The notes: a model not told the origin generated them from the letters alone. A DNA stretch of 64,000 nucleotides from DATKFM01 sp963851215 (GCA_963851215.1 CAWKOG010000014.1:404972-468971), one strand, 5' to 3'. Positions 17,081 through 26,832 are shown, counted from the first letter of the stretch. Program-made: numbers and translations.

Positions 17081-20000
17081 ATGGCCATTACCGCCTCTTT
17101 CGATGTCACCACCGGCGTGCTGAGCATCTTCAGCGACAACCTCAACAACACCGTCACCGTCAGCCGCGATGCCGCCGGCAATATCCTCGCGAACGGCGGC
17201 GCCATCGCTATCGTGGGCGGCACGCCGACGGTCGCAAACACCATCTCGATCCAGGCGTTCGGGCTGGGCAGCGCCGACAACCTCCAGCTTGACCAGACGA
17301 ACGGGGCGCTGCCGGCCACGAACCTTTTTGGCGGAAACGGCAACGACACCGCCATCGGCGGCGCCGGCAGCGACCAGCTTTCCGGTGAGGGCGGCAACGA
17401 CGTCCTCAACGGCGCTGGCGGCTTCGACACCCTGTTCGGCGGCGCGGGCAACGACACGCTCACCGGCGGAGACGCTGACGACCAGGTCTTCGGCCAAGGC
17501 GGCAACGACCTCATGATCTGGAATCCCGGCGACGACACCGACCTGTTCGAGGGCGGCGCCGATATCGACACCGCCCAGGTCAACGGCGGCAATGGCGCGG
17601 AGGTCTTCACCGCCACCGCCAACGGCACGCGCGTGCGCTTCGACCGCCTCGACCCGGCACCCTTCAGTATCGACATCGGCACCACCGAGAAACTCGTCGT
17701 CAATGCCAACGGTGGCGACGACGTCTTCTCCACTACCGGCGACCTGAGCCCGCTCATCCAACTCACCGTCGACGGCGGCGCCGGCAATGACACCCTCCTC
17801 GGCGGCAACGGCAAGGACGTGTTGCTCGGCGGCGCCGACAACGACTTCATCGATGGCCAGCAAGGCAACGACCTCGCCTTCCTCGGCACCGGCGACGACA
17901 CCTTCCAGTGGGATCCCGGCGACGGCAGCGACGTGGTCGAGGGCCAGGACGGCACTGACACGATGCTGTTCAACGGCTCCGCCGGCGACGAGGTCTTCAC
18001 GGCCTCCGCCAACGGCGGGCGGGTGCTCTTCACCCGCGACCTCGGCAGCATCGCCATGAACCTCAACGACGTCGAGACCATCCAGCTCAACGCCCTGGGC
18101 GGCGCCGACAAGATCATCGTCAACGAACTCACGCGCACCGACACAACGCTGGTCGACATCGACCTGGCCGCGGCGATCGGTGGCGCGACCGGCGACGGCA
18201 AGCTCGACACCGTGACCGTCAATGGCAGTAACGGCAACAACACGATCGACGTGCTGGGTGCCGGCACCAGCGTCGCCGTCGTCGGACTATCCGCTCAGGT
18301 CGACATCGGCAATACCGAGGCCACCGACCAACTCCTCGTCAACGGCCTCGGCGGCAACGACACCATCAGCGCCACGACGCTGCCTGCCGGCGTCATTCAG
18401 CTCACGATCGACGGCGGCGCCGGCAACGACACTATCAACGGCAGCAACGGCAAGGACGTGCTGCTGGGCGGCACCAGCAACGACTTCATCGACGGCCAGC
18501 AAGGCAACGACACGGCCTTCCTCGGCGCCGGCAACGACATCTTCCAATGGGATCCGGGCGACGGCAGCGACCTGGTCGGGGGCCAGGGCGGCACCGACAC
18601 CATGCTGTTCAACGGCTCCGGCGGTGACGAGATCTTCGCGGCCTCCGCCAACGGCGGGCGGGTGCTCTTCGCCCGCGACCTCGGCAGCATCGCCATGGAC
18701 CTCAACGACGTCGAGACCATCCAGCTCAACGCCCTGGGCGGTGTCGACAAAATCAGCATCGGCGAGCTCACGGGTACCGACGTCAAGCTGGTAGCCATCG
18801 ATCTGGCCGCGGCGATCGGCGGCGCGGCTGGCGACGGCAAGTTCGACACCGTGACCGTCGACGGCACCAACGCCGGCAACAACATCAATCTGGCGCTGGC
18901 CGGCACGACGATCTCCGTCACGGGGCTTTCGGCTAAGGTGACGGTTGACCATGCGGATGCCACCGACACGCTCACCATCAACGCCCTCGGCGGCAACGAC
19001 CGGATCGACGCCTCGAAGCTGACGGTTGGCGCGATCCAGCTGGTCGTCGATGGCGGCGCCGGAAACGACACCATCCTCGGCGGCCAAGGTAACGACACCA
19101 TCCTCGGCGGCGACGGCAACGACTCCGTGTTCGGCGACGACGGCAACGACATCGCCTTCCTCGGCGCCGGGGACGACCGGTTCCGCTGGGCGCCCGGGGA
19201 CGACAACGACGTGGTCGAGGGCCAGGATGGCATCGATACTCTCTTCTTCGACGGTGCCAACGTCAGTGAGAACATCGACATCGTTGCCAACGGCGAGCGG
19301 GCGCTCTTCCTCCGCAATATCGCCAACGTCGTCATGGACCTGAACGAGGTCGAGCGCATCGAGTTCAACGCCCTCGGCGGCGAGGACAACATCGTCGTCG
19401 ATGATCTCTCGGGCACCGACGTCAAAGTGGTTGAGATCGACCTGGCTGCGGCGCTCAACGGCAAGGCCGCCGACGGCAAGCTCGACACCGTCACTGTCAA
19501 CGCCACCATTGCCACCGACGTCGTCACCGTTTCGTCGGCTGGCGACAAGATCACGGTCGAGGGGCTTGTGGCCGATGTGATTGTCGATCACGCCGACAAG
19601 ACGGACCGACTGGTCATCAACGGCCTTGGCGGCAACGACGTCTTCGATGCCAGCGGCCTGGCCGCCGGAAAGATCGGGCTGCAGGTGAACGGCGGCCTCG
19701 GCGAGGACGTCGTCATCGGCAGTGCCGGCAACGACACCGTCAATGGCGGCGACGGCAACGACGTCGCGATCCTCGGCGCCGGCAACGACCTGTTCATCTG
19801 GAACCCCGGCGACGACAATGACGTCGTTGAGGGCCGGGCCGGCATCGACACCATGCTTTTCAAGGGCGCCGACGTCGCCGAGACAATCAACATCGCCGCC
19901 GACGGCGGGCGAGTGCTTTTCACCCGCGACATCGCCAACGTCACGATGGATCTGAACGATGTCGAGACCATCAAGTTCAATGCCCTGGGCGCCGCCGACA

Positions 20001-20689
20001 CCATCAATGTCGGCGATCTCTCGGGCACCGACGCCAAGCTGGTCGACATCGATCTGGCGGCGGCGCCGGGCGGCACGGCCGGCGACCTCCAGGCCGACAG
20101 CGTGATCGTCAACGGTAGCAGCGGCAGCAACAGCATCACGGTGGCGCTGGCCGGCACGGCGGTTTCCGTCACCGGGCTTTCGGCTAAAGTGACGGTTGAC
20201 CATGCCGAAGCCGGCGACACGCTCATCGTCAACGGCCTCGGCGGCAACGATACGATCGATGCCTCGAAGCTGTCGGGCGGCGCGATCCAGCTGGTGCTCA
20301 ACGGCGGTGCCGGCAACGATACCCTCACTGGCAGCGCCGGCAACGACACGATCAGGGGCGGCGCCGGCGACGACCGGATCAACGTCGGCCCGGGCAATGA
20401 CAGCGTGCAGTATACGAGCACGCTCGATGGCCGCGATGTCATCAACAGCTTCGACGGCGACGCGACCGGCGGCCAGGACACGCTGGACCTCGACGCGCTG
20501 TTCGACGGGCTGAACGTGATGGACACCGCCGCCCGGACCGCGCGCGTCTCGGTCGACGACAAAGGTGGGTCGGTGAACGTCGCCGTCGACGCCGACGGCA
20601 TCGCCGCCAACGGCTTCGAGCTCGTGGTGGCGACTCTGAACACGCCCGACGCGATCGCCGTCGGCCAGGACGTACTCGTGGGCAGCTAG
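17081..20689 (+). CDS. Large RTX-like calcium-binding repeat protein
   Basis: 1202 residues, ATG at 17081 after AGAAAGGG. The first 90 residues are followed by nonapeptide repeats of the GGxGxDxLx type (GGAGNDTLTGG, GGDGNDSVFG), which bind calcium as a beta-roll. Four well-kept modules of about 205-213 residues then repeat: FLGxGDDxFxWxPGD, VVEGQDGxDTMLFNG, ANGGRVLFTRD, MDLNDVExI, IDLAAA, GLSAxV, NGLGGND, DGGAGNDT. A fifth, diverged unit precedes them. The C-terminus (about 1100-1202) lacks repeats, as in type I secretion substrates whose signal is C-terminal. There is no N-terminal signal peptide. Role is probably an exported surface or adhesion protein; no exporter gene is nearby. Strong GC3 bias creates long antisense frames that are not genes. 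Confidence 0.9.
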   Translation: MAITASFDVTTGVLSIFSDNLNNTVTVSRDAAGNILANGGAIAIVGGTPTVANTISIQAFGLGSADNLQLDQTNGALPATNLFGGNGNDTAIGGAGSDQLSGEGGNDVLNGAGGFDTLFGGAGNDTLTGGDADDQVFGQGGNDLMIWNPGDDTDLFEGGADIDTAQVNGGNGAEVFTATANGTRVRFDRLDPAPFSIDIGTTEKLVVNANGGDDVFSTTGDLSPLIQLTVDGGAGNDTLLGGNGKDVLLGGADNDFIDGQQGNDLAFLGTGDDTFQWDPGDGSDVVEGQDGTDTMLFNGSAGDEVFTASANGGRVLFTRDLGSIAMNLNDVETIQLNALGGADKIIVNELTRTDTTLVDIDLAAAIGGATGDGKLDTVTVNGSNGNNTIDVLGAGTSVAVVGLSAQVDIGNTEATDQLLVNGLGGNDTISATTLPAGVIQLTIDGGAGNDTINGSNGKDVLLGGTSNDFIDGQQGNDTAFLGAGNDIFQWDPGDGSDLVGGQGGTDTMLFNGSGGDEIFAASANGGRVLFARDLGSIAMDLNDVETIQLNALGGVDKISIGELTGTDVKLVAIDLAAAIGGAAGDGKFDTVTVDGTNAGNNINLALAGTTISVTGLSAKVTVDHADATDTLTINALGGNDRIDASKLTVGAIQLVVDGGAGNDTILGGQGNDTILGGDGNDSVFGDDGNDIAFLGAGDDRFRWAPGDDNDVVEGQDGIDTLFFDGANVSENIDIVANGERALFLRNIANVVMDLNEVERIEFNALGGEDNIVVDDLSGTDVKVVEIDLAAALNGKAADGKLDTVTVNATIATDVVTVSSAGDKITVEGLVADVIVDHADKTDRLVINGLGGNDVFDASGLAAGKIGLQVNGGLGEDVVIGSAGNDTVNGGDGNDVAILGAGNDLFIWNPGDDNDVVEGRAGIDTMLFKGADVAETINIAADGGRVLFTRDIANVTMDLNDVETIKFNALGAADTINVGDLSGTDAKLVDIDLAAAPGGTAGDLQADSVIVNGSSGSNSITVALAGTAVSVTGLSAKVTVDHAEAGDTLIVNGLGGNDTIDASKLSGGAIQLVLNGGAGNDTLTGSAGNDTIRGGAGDDRINVGPGNDSVQYTSTLDGRDVINSFDGDATGGQDTLDLDALFDGLNVMDTAARTARVSVDDKGGSVNVAVDADGIAANGFELVVATLNTPDAIAVGQDVLVGS

Positions 20690-20752
20690 CCCCGAGCACC
20701 TCTGACATCACAGAAAGGAGTGGCCTCATGCACCCGAATCGAGGAGAGGCCA

Positions 20753-21129
20753 ATGGCCCGCATACTTGTGATCGATGATGATCGGCTGCTTTGCGGCACG
20801 ATCGAGCTGATACTGGAGTCGGAGGGCCACGTAGTGGTGTCGGCACGCCCGGTTACGAAGGAATGATGCGGTTTCGATCGTCTCATTTCCATCTAGTGGC
20901 CTGCGATACCTGCATAGCTCACGGCGAAGGCTTGGACACGATAAGTGAGATGCGAGACCTCTCCGCGGCTCTGCCGATCATCGCGTTCACCGAGGATCCC
21001 TGCGCCACTGATGCCGAGTATCATGCGGCCGGCCCGCCCGGCGGCATGGAGATGCTGGCCAAACGGTTCCGGCGCCAGGAGCTGGTGGCGCTCGTACGGC
21101 GGTGTCTTCATCAGGCGGCGGGCTCATGA
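20753..21129 (+). pseudogene. Response-regulator receiver domain, frameshifted
   Basis: A strong ribosome site (GAGGAGAGG) precedes the ATG at 20753. The first 31 codons (MARILVIDDDRLLCGTIELI and on) are the start of a CheY-like receiver, but this frame stops at 20866. The rest (FRSSHFHLVACDTCIAHGEG, then LPIIAFTEDP and FRRQELVALVRR) runs in another frame to 21129. One base shift near 20850 joins them. The phospho-acceptor Asp is kept but the MP after it is changed to IA. A single-domain regulator that is probably no longer functional, 64 bases after the RTX-like gene. Confidence 0.7.
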
Positions 21130-21304
21130 CACTCGATTGGGTCGGCGATCGGACTCCTTCGGCCCGTTGGACCGAATGAGTGGCTAGATCGTCTGCAATA
21201 GGTTATCCTCGCCCCCCGGTGCGATCGCCGGAGTCCATAGGCGGAGGCTCGACGTGCAAGGCTACCGATCGTGACGAGCCAGGGAATAAGGATCGGTGCG
21301 CTGA

Positions 21305-21415
21305 ATGTGTGGTAGGGTCAAAAACAGCCGTGTCAGCCGGATCAGCGCTACGTCGGCTTAGCCTTCAATAGCGGACGGTCCCGTGCCAATGTGGATCGAC
21401 CGCAGTGTGCCAGAA
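21305..21415 (+). repeat. Dispersed intergenic repeat, copy C
   Basis: GGGTCAAAAACAGCCGTGTC, ACGTCGGCTTAGCCTTCAAT, CGGTCCCGTGCCA and GTGCCAGAACC. Same order and strand as copies B and D. The rest of 21130-21656 shows no gene. Confidence 0.6.
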
Positions 21416-21656
21416 CCGGACAATCGGCATGGCACCCCAGCTGCGTGCGCGTCACAAGTAGCGGATAGAGATATATGAGGGGTTGACTACAGTGCTCGCG
21501 GTTCCCTTTACGTGTTCTTGGCCGGTTGCTCATCGTTTCCAGCAGACCTTACCCATGACAATGCCAACTCCTCCGAACCGGTCGGCCGGTCAGTTGTGTA
21601 CCCTTCCAGATCAGGCTTAGACTTGGCGTCCTGCGGTCGCAGTCGAAGGAAAGCCA

Positions 21657-23600
21657 ATGTGCGGAATTGCCGGCGTCGCCTATGCCGACGGCACCCGGCC
21701 GGCCGGCCGGGCAATGCTCGCCGGCATGGCCGGCCTCATGGTGCATCGCGGTCCCGACAGCGACGGCTTCTATAGCGCGCCGGGGGTGGGCTTCGCCTTT
21801 CGGCGCCTCAGCATCATCGACCTCGCCGGCGGCGACCAACCGATCTCCAACGAAGACAGGACCCTCACGCTGATTTGCAACGGCGAGATCTACAATTTTG
21901 TCGAGCTGAAGGCCGAGCTCGAGGGCCGCGGCCACCGCTTCCGCACCAAGTCGGACGTCGAAGTCATCCTGCACCTCTACGAGGAGTACGGCCCCGACTG
22001 CCTGCGCTTTCTGCGCGGCATGTTCGGCTTCGCGCTGTGGGACGCGCGCGAGCGGCGCCTAATGTTGGCGCGCGATCGCTTTGGCATCAAGCCGCTGCAC
22101 TACGCGGTGACGCCGCAGGGACTCTATTTCGCGTCTGAGCAGAAGCCGATCCTGGCTTTCGCCGAAGGCGTCGATCTCTCGCCCGATCCGCAGGCCTACA
22201 GGATGTTGGTTGGCTTCGGCTATGCCTTCGGTGCGCAGACGCCATGCCGTGGCGTGCGGCGGCTCCTGTCCGGGGAATATCTGCTCTACCAAGATGGCCG
22301 GGAGTCGTTGCACCGCTATTGGACCCCGCGCTTTCCCCGATCTGACGAACAGTCCGAGCGGTTGAGCGCCGACGACTGGGCCGAGGGCCTGCTGGAAAAG
22401 CTGCGCGAAGCAGTGCGACTGCACATGCGCAGCGACGTGCCGGTCGGGTCCTGGCTCAGCCCCGGCATCGATTCGAGCGCGGTGGCGGCGCTCGCCGGCC
22501 GGCTGAGCGAGCAGCCGATCCACAGTTTCACCATTGGTTTCGAGGACCCTTCTGTGGACGAGTCCCGCCTCTACCCGACGCTGGACCGCTACGGCGACTA
22601 CAACCTGCGAAACGAGCTGATCATGTGCCGCGACGACAGCTTCGAGCTGTTCGAAAAGGCACTTTGGTACTGCGAAGAGCCCGGCGCGGTCGTAATCCCA
22701 CGCTTCATGTTGGCCGAGGCCGCGGCACGACAAGTCAAAGTGGTCGTGAACGGCGAAGGATCGGACGAGCTCTTTGGCGGCTATTCCCATTTCCGGCGAC
22801 AGCGGACGGTGCAGCCACTATCGCGCCTGCCTCTGTGGCTGCGGCGGTTGGTCGTGCATTTCGGCCAGCGTCTGCACGGACGGCTGCGGCGAACGCACGT
22901 GCAAGAGCTCATCTTGCTGCCGCCGGTCATGGACATGCGGCGGTATGCCGCGCTGCATGGAGTTCCGTCGTCTCAGCGCCTCGAGCTGTTGTCTCCCGTA
23001 ATGCGCGCCGCGCTCGCCGACAGCGACGAGAATGCGCCGCCGATTCCGCCGCCGACCGAGTTTGAGAGCTGGCAGACGTTTCAGCAGCAGCAGTATCTGG
23101 AGCAGACCGTCCGCCTGCCCGATTTTATCAACTCAGCGCTCGATCGCGCCTCCATGGCCCACGGCCTGGAAGTCCGCGTGCCTTTCCTTGACCACGAGCT
23201 GGCCGAGTTCTGCGCGCGCATTCCGGTCGGCCTGAAGTTGCATGGCAGGACCGAGAAATTCATCCTGCGGCGGGCCCTGCGCGGCATCTTGCCTAAGTCT
23301 ATTCTCGATCGCCGCAAGCGGCCCTTCACGTCGCCCGGCTCGAGCTGGTGGCGCAGGGACCGCCTGCCAGACTTCGCCGCGGCGCAGATGAACGAGGGCG
23401 CGCTGCGGCGCAAGGGACTGTTCGAGCCCGCGGCCGTGCATGAGCTGCTGGCGCGCCACCGCCGCGGCGAGGGCAACTATGCGCGTCAGCTCGAGGCCGT
23501 GTTGGGCATGCAGCTCCGCTACGACCTGCTCCAACCGAGCCGCCTACGCGCCGAGTCCAGCCAGGCGGGCAGCCGACCGACGCCGACCGGGGCGCAATAG
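21657..23600 (+). CDS. asnB: Asparagine synthase (glutamine-hydrolysing) family protein
   Basis: 647 residues, ATG at 21657 after GAAGGA. Cys2 (MCGIAG) is the nucleophile of the class II glutamine amidotransferase domain, which also shows HRGPDSDG and CNGEIYN. The synthetase half has an ATP-pyrophosphatase loop near residue 267, but it reads LSPGIDSS instead of the usual LSGGxDSS; the first glycine is a proline. Later motifs (VNGEGSDELFGGY, EVRVPFLDHELAEF, RRKRPFTSP) are intact. The usual reaction makes asparagine from aspartate, glutamine and ATP, but this family also amidates other acids, including sugars and peptides. It stands alone, so the substrate is open. Confidence 0.85.
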   Translation: MCGIAGVAYADGTRPAGRAMLAGMAGLMVHRGPDSDGFYSAPGVGFAFRRLSIIDLAGGDQPISNEDRTLTLICNGEIYNFVELKAELEGRGHRFRTKSDVEVILHLYEEYGPDCLRFLRGMFGFALWDARERRLMLARDRFGIKPLHYAVTPQGLYFASEQKPILAFAEGVDLSPDPQAYRMLVGFGYAFGAQTPCRGVRRLLSGEYLLYQDGRESLHRYWTPRFPRSDEQSERLSADDWAEGLLEKLREAVRLHMRSDVPVGSWLSPGIDSSAVAALAGRLSEQPIHSFTIGFEDPSVDESRLYPTLDRYGDYNLRNELIMCRDDSFELFEKALWYCEEPGAVVIPRFMLAEAAARQVKVVVNGEGSDELFGGYSHFRRQRTVQPLSRLPLWLRRLVVHFGQRLHGRLRRTHVQELILLPPVMDMRRYAALHGVPSSQRLELLSPVMRAALADSDENAPPIPPPTEFESWQTFQQQQYLEQTVRLPDFINSALDRASMAHGLEVRVPFLDHELAEFCARIPVGLKLHGRTEKFILRRALRGILPKSILDRRKRPFTSPGSSWWRRDRLPDFAAAQMNEGALRRKGLFEPAAVHELLARHRRGEGNYARQLEAVLGMQLRYDLLQPSRLRAESSQAGSRPTPTGAQ

Positions 23601-23654
23601 GAGACGAACGCTATGATCGTCCCATCGGGAGGTTTATCGCGCCGGACTTCCGGT

Positions 23655-23765
23655 ATGGGTCAAAAGCCGCCGTCTCGGGTGGCCCCGTCTTACGTCGGCT
23701 TCGCCCCCAATAGCAGTCGGCTTCAAACGGCACGGGACCGACCGCTGAGTGCCAGAAGGAGACAT
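23655..23765 (+). repeat. Dispersed intergenic repeat, copy D
   Basis: The clearest copy: GGGTCAAAAGCCGCCGTCTC, GTCGGCTTCGCCCCCAATAG, CAGTCGGCTTCAAACGGCAC, GGGACCGACCGC and GTGCCAGAAGGAGAC. From 23601 to 24075 there is otherwise no credible gene. Confidence 0.65.
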
Positions 23766-24075
23766 AAACCGTTTTGTCACCAATCAAGATCAGAGTGCGG
23801 ACATATGATATACGATGCAATCGAGTAGCGCGCGGATAAGTCGCGCGGCGCCCAGCAAGCCGGCCTGTTCATTGAGCGGCAGATTGTCAGGGACGGTGCT
23901 AGCGCGGTGCTCTTGGCATGGGCTGAATGCCTCCAACGGGTGATATCGGCGAGGCGTATGCCGAATTGTCTCGACATGCGGTCAATAAGAGTGCCTTGTG
24001 TGAAAATATTCTCGAATCACATTGCGAAAAGCTGCGCCGCCTGTCGGGGGGCACGCCGCGCCCGATGGAGCGGCC

Positions 24076-24279
24076 ATGTCCAGCTATCGCTGTTACTTCC
24101 TTGATGTGAACAATCACGTTGCGGCAGATCGCTTCGTCGAGTGCGAGACGGACAGTATGGCACGCGCACGTGCCGATGAGCTGCTTGCCGATACCGAGTA
24201 TCCCGCGATGGAAATCTGGGATGGCGCTCGGTTCATTTACCAGGCGATGCAGCATAGCGCACGTCCCCGCTTGAACTGA
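24076..24279 (+). CDS. Small hypothetical protein (MSSYRCYFLD type)
   Basis: 67 residues from the ATG at 24076; the longer frame upstream has no protein character. It opens with MSSYRCYFLDVNNHVAADR and ends with a conserved-looking MEIWDGARF. From memory, short proteins of this form are frequent in Bradyrhizobium genomes; no function is known. It is followed 77 bases later by a phasin. Confidence 0.6.
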   Translation: MSSYRCYFLDVNNHVAADRFVECETDSMARARADELLADTEYPAMEIWDGARFIYQAMQHSARPRLN

Positions 24280-24356
24280 CCACCGCAAGAGTAAGGTCAG
24301 GTCGGTCCGCCGACTTCGGAAACCAAATGGCTCACGCTCAAGATGGAGGGGCAGAC

Positions 24357-24722
24357 ATGACACGTCATGCCAAGCACACGCGGCTCGCAAAAGAAACGAC
24401 GCCGACAAGCGGCTGGACACCAGGCTGCGATTTCCTGTTTGCGACCAACCAGCGCGCGTTCGCACGCTGGCTCAATGGGATGAATGGGCTTTCGCAGGAA
24501 ATCGCGCAGTTCACACAAAGTCGTCTACAGGAAGACATGGCCGCGTGGTCGGCACTCGCCAGCTGCAGCAATGCCCAGGACGCTTTCGAATGCCAACGGC
24601 GCTTCGCCGAAAAGGCAACAGCGGGATATCTGGCGGAAGTCACCAAGCTATCGGCGATGATGATCAGCCTCGCAAACGAGGGATTGGAGTCGCGGCAGCG
24701 CCATACGGAGGCGACCTCCTAG
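24357..24722 (+). CDS. Phasin family protein
   Basis: 121 residues from the ATG at 24357, which has GGAGGGGCAG just upstream. The protein is an all-alpha amphipathic chain (LSQEIAQFTQSRLQEDMAAW, FECQRRFAEKATAGYLAE, MMISLANEG) typical of phasins that coat polyhydroxyalkanoate granules. No granule synthase or depolymerase is nearby. A second phasin-like protein lies at 41307. Confidence 0.7.
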   Translation: MTRHAKHTRLAKETTPTSGWTPGCDFLFATNQRAFARWLNGMNGLSQEIAQFTQSRLQEDMAAWSALASCSNAQDAFECQRRFAEKATAGYLAEVTKLSAMMISLANEGLESRQRHTEATS

Positions 24723-24929
24723 TCTGGGGCCGAAACCCATTCAGGTTCATGGGAACGGCTTGACACCCTTCCGCGAAAACTCGGCCGAGCCTCGACAATC
24801 TGTCCGATTCCCTGAGAGGCCAGGCAATTGATACCTCGTAAGAGGTCGATGGGTTCACCAAGTCAGGAAGACAGGTCTGCAGTCCCCGCGTTCGGGATAC
24901 GAACGCACTCAGTTGAAAAGGATATCACT

Positions 24930-25232
24930 ATGGATGTCGTCGTCAGAACCTACACTGGAAAGGGTTCGAAAGAACTACTGGCGTTGTTGGAGCAGCGTAA
25001 GACAGACGTGGAAACACTCATGCGCGCGGTCAAAGGATTTGAGAGCTACACACTAGCGCGTAGCAGCGACGGTGAGGGCGGGATGTCGATGACCGTTTGC
25101 CAAGACAAGGCTGGCGCTGAAGAAAGCGTCCGAGTGGCAAAGGATTGGATAGCGAAGAACGCCGCTAACATCAGCGTCGATGCACCAAAGGTATCTGCTG
25201 GTTCAATAATCATTCACGCGACAAAGCACTAA
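24930..25232 (+). CDS. Small dimeric alpha/beta-barrel-like protein
   Basis: About 100 residues from the ATG at 24930 (MDVVVRTYTGKGSKELLALL). The pattern beta strand, helix with a leucine run, VKGFESYTLARSSDGEGGMS and a final strand (GSIIIHATKH) resembles ferredoxin-like dimeric barrels such as the ABM group. No active-site residue can be named. AAAAGG lies upstream of the start. Confidence 0.6.
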   Translation: MDVVVRTYTGKGSKELLALLEQRKTDVETLMRAVKGFESYTLARSSDGEGGMSMTVCQDKAGAEESVRVAKDWIAKNAANISVDAPKVSAGSIIIHATKH

Positions 25233-25290
25233 GCGGTCGTAGGCGAGCCCGGTCGAGCACCTAGCCGGCCGGGCTTTCACTATCTCAAGG

Positions 25291-26199
25291 TTATACGGAG
25301 GATCTCGCAACTTGGTGATCGGGTCCGAATGCGGGGTCTAGCAAATCATCGAGGATTCGATCGAACAATCCGATTATGGACATGTGCCCTTCGTCGTTGA
25401 GCAGTCGGTAACGGGCGCCTGGGATATGATCGGCAAGCCAGCGGCCATGGGTGGAGGGCACCATATGGTCTTGCGCTCCATGCCAGACGACGACGGAACG
25501 TGCGTCGGCCACCTGGAAGCCCCAATCGCTCGTGAATGCGAGATCGTCGTCCCGGACTCCTGCGATGCCGTGCGCCGCCCCTACGCGGAAGGTCTCTGCC
25601 AACCATTCGGCGAATTTGCCTGTCACCTGAGCCTTGTCGACCTTGGACAGGAGCCCGCCGAACGATTCGGCAAGATTCGCGGGCTGGACGGTGGCGAGGG
25701 CGTCGCCGGACGCTGCGAGAAATGGCGCTAACGCGCCCTCGCCCCGAATGGCGAGGCTGAACTCTGCCACATTCTCGTCGGCCATGCCGGCGAACCAATC
25801 AATTCCATCTGCCGGGTAGGGCGCGAGCCCGGCGACCGCAACCGTTGCCAAACACCGATCCGGCAGCGTCGCGGCGCATGCGAGCGCGTGCGGCGCGCCG
25901 CCGGACCAGCCGATCGTCCGGAATGTCGTGGCGCCTACCGCATCGATGACCACCACCGCATCCAAAGCTGCGTCGACGATTTTCCGGCCGGGATTGGCCG
26001 TCGACAAGCCGTACCCGGGCCGAGAGTACATGACCGTACGCAACCCCCTTGCCGCCGCTAACTCCACCCACGGCCTGAAGGGCAGCCCCGCGCAAGGCGT
26101 CCCATTATGAAAGAGGAGAATTTCACCGTTTTCCGGCCCCGCTGTCCGAACCTCAAGCCTCCGCCCATCCTTCAAGTCGACAAGAGTCGGCGTCTCCAT
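25291..26199 (-). CDS. Alpha/beta hydrolase
   Basis: 302 residues. Oxyanion-hole region LLFHNGTP (28-35), MYSRPGYGLS (57-66), nucleophile Ser99 in GWSGG, acid in HGAQDHMVP and histidine in NDEGHMS give a full catalytic triad. A small cap domain lies between. No signal peptide, so cytoplasmic. Substrate unknown. Transcribed alone, opposite to its neighbours; an intrinsic terminator on the same strand lies 248 bases upstream and isolates it from readthrough. Confidence 0.85.
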   Translation of the reverse strand: METPTLVDLKDGRRLEVRTAGPENGEILLFHNGTPCAGLPFRPWVELAAARGLRTVMYSRPGYGLSTANPGRKIVDAALDAVVVIDAVGATTFRTIGWSGGAPHALACAATLPDRCLATVAVAGLAPYPADGIDWFAGMADENVAEFSLAIRGEGALAPFLAASGDALATVQPANLAESFGGLLSKVDKAQVTGKFAEWLAETFRVGAAHGIAGVRDDDLAFTSDWGFQVADARSVVVWHGAQDHMVPSTHGRWLADHIPGARYRLLNDEGHMSIIGLFDRILDDLLDPAFGPDHQVARSSV

Positions 26200-26446
26200 G
26201 GCACGTTCTCCCTCGCGATTCGTGCTGCACTCCCGGTCGGACCGCTAGCGAGAAGCTGGGTGCAGATCATGATCGTCTCCACGTCGCTATGGCCCAGCTC
26301 CCGGAGAAACCGTAACAGGTTTCCAGTGGATGCTTCGAAGAATCTCGACAAAGCATTTTTCGTCAGCGCGCAGCGCCTGGCTTCAGCGCCGATCAGCGGC
26401 GCCGCTTGAGCTTACCGAAAATAGTAGGTCGCCATGCGGCCCCGAC

Positions 26447-26474
26447 AAAAAAGAGCCCCGTTCGCACGGGGCTC
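26447..26474 (-). terminator. Rho-independent terminator (minus strand)
   Basis: A perfect 9-base stem GAGCCCCGT/ACGGGGCTC with loop TCGC, followed on the minus strand by six Ts. It ends transcripts coming from 26480-26700, where only a weak minus-strand frame (26473-26688, GTG start) exists. That points to a short gene or small RNA there. Confidence 0.75.
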
Positions 26475-26715
26475 AGTCAAGGATCAAATGAGAAAATGCG
26501 ACACGCCGTCGGTGAGAGGCGCTAGCAAAGAGGGCTCGGCTAGCAACATGGCGCATCCTCACAATTGCGAGGATGCACTCAATACCGCGGGCGAATCTGT
26601 TCGATATTGAACAGCGCCCAACTTGCCGATTGCCTATATGTACGGTCCAGCCAATCGAATCCACGCCGATGATGGAGGCATAGTCCACCTCGCGGCCGAT
26701 TCATAGGAGCCAAAC

Positions 26716-26799
26716 ATGTCTACCACCACGATACTGATCATATTGTTCGTCGTCCTTCTGTTGGGCGGCGGCTGGTACGGCCGCGGACGCTGGTACTAG
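26716..26799 (+). CDS. 27-residue membrane peptide
   Basis: AGGAG six bases before the ATG. The product is one hydrophobic helix (ILIILFVVLLLGGG) with a Gly/Tyr/Arg/Trp tail (WYGRGRWY). It resembles the small DUF3309-like one-helix peptides common in Rhizobiales. Inner membrane, function unknown. Confidence 0.6.
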   Translation: MSTTTILIILFVVLLLGGGWYGRGRWY

Positions 26800-26832
26800 A
26801 CACGAGTTTCTCAAGGCGCCCGGGAGCAAGCG

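Noticed and set aside
18287..20203. 638-codon antisense frame inside the RTX-like gene, and others at 16919-18267 and 19588-20643
   Set aside because: They mirror the repeats of the sense gene; strong codon-position GC bias opens the opposite strand. No start signal or family similarity.
17330..20400. Regular short repeats considered as a CRISPR or satellite array
   Set aside because: The repeats are in frame and encode calcium-binding nonapeptides; there are no constant repeats with unique spacers.
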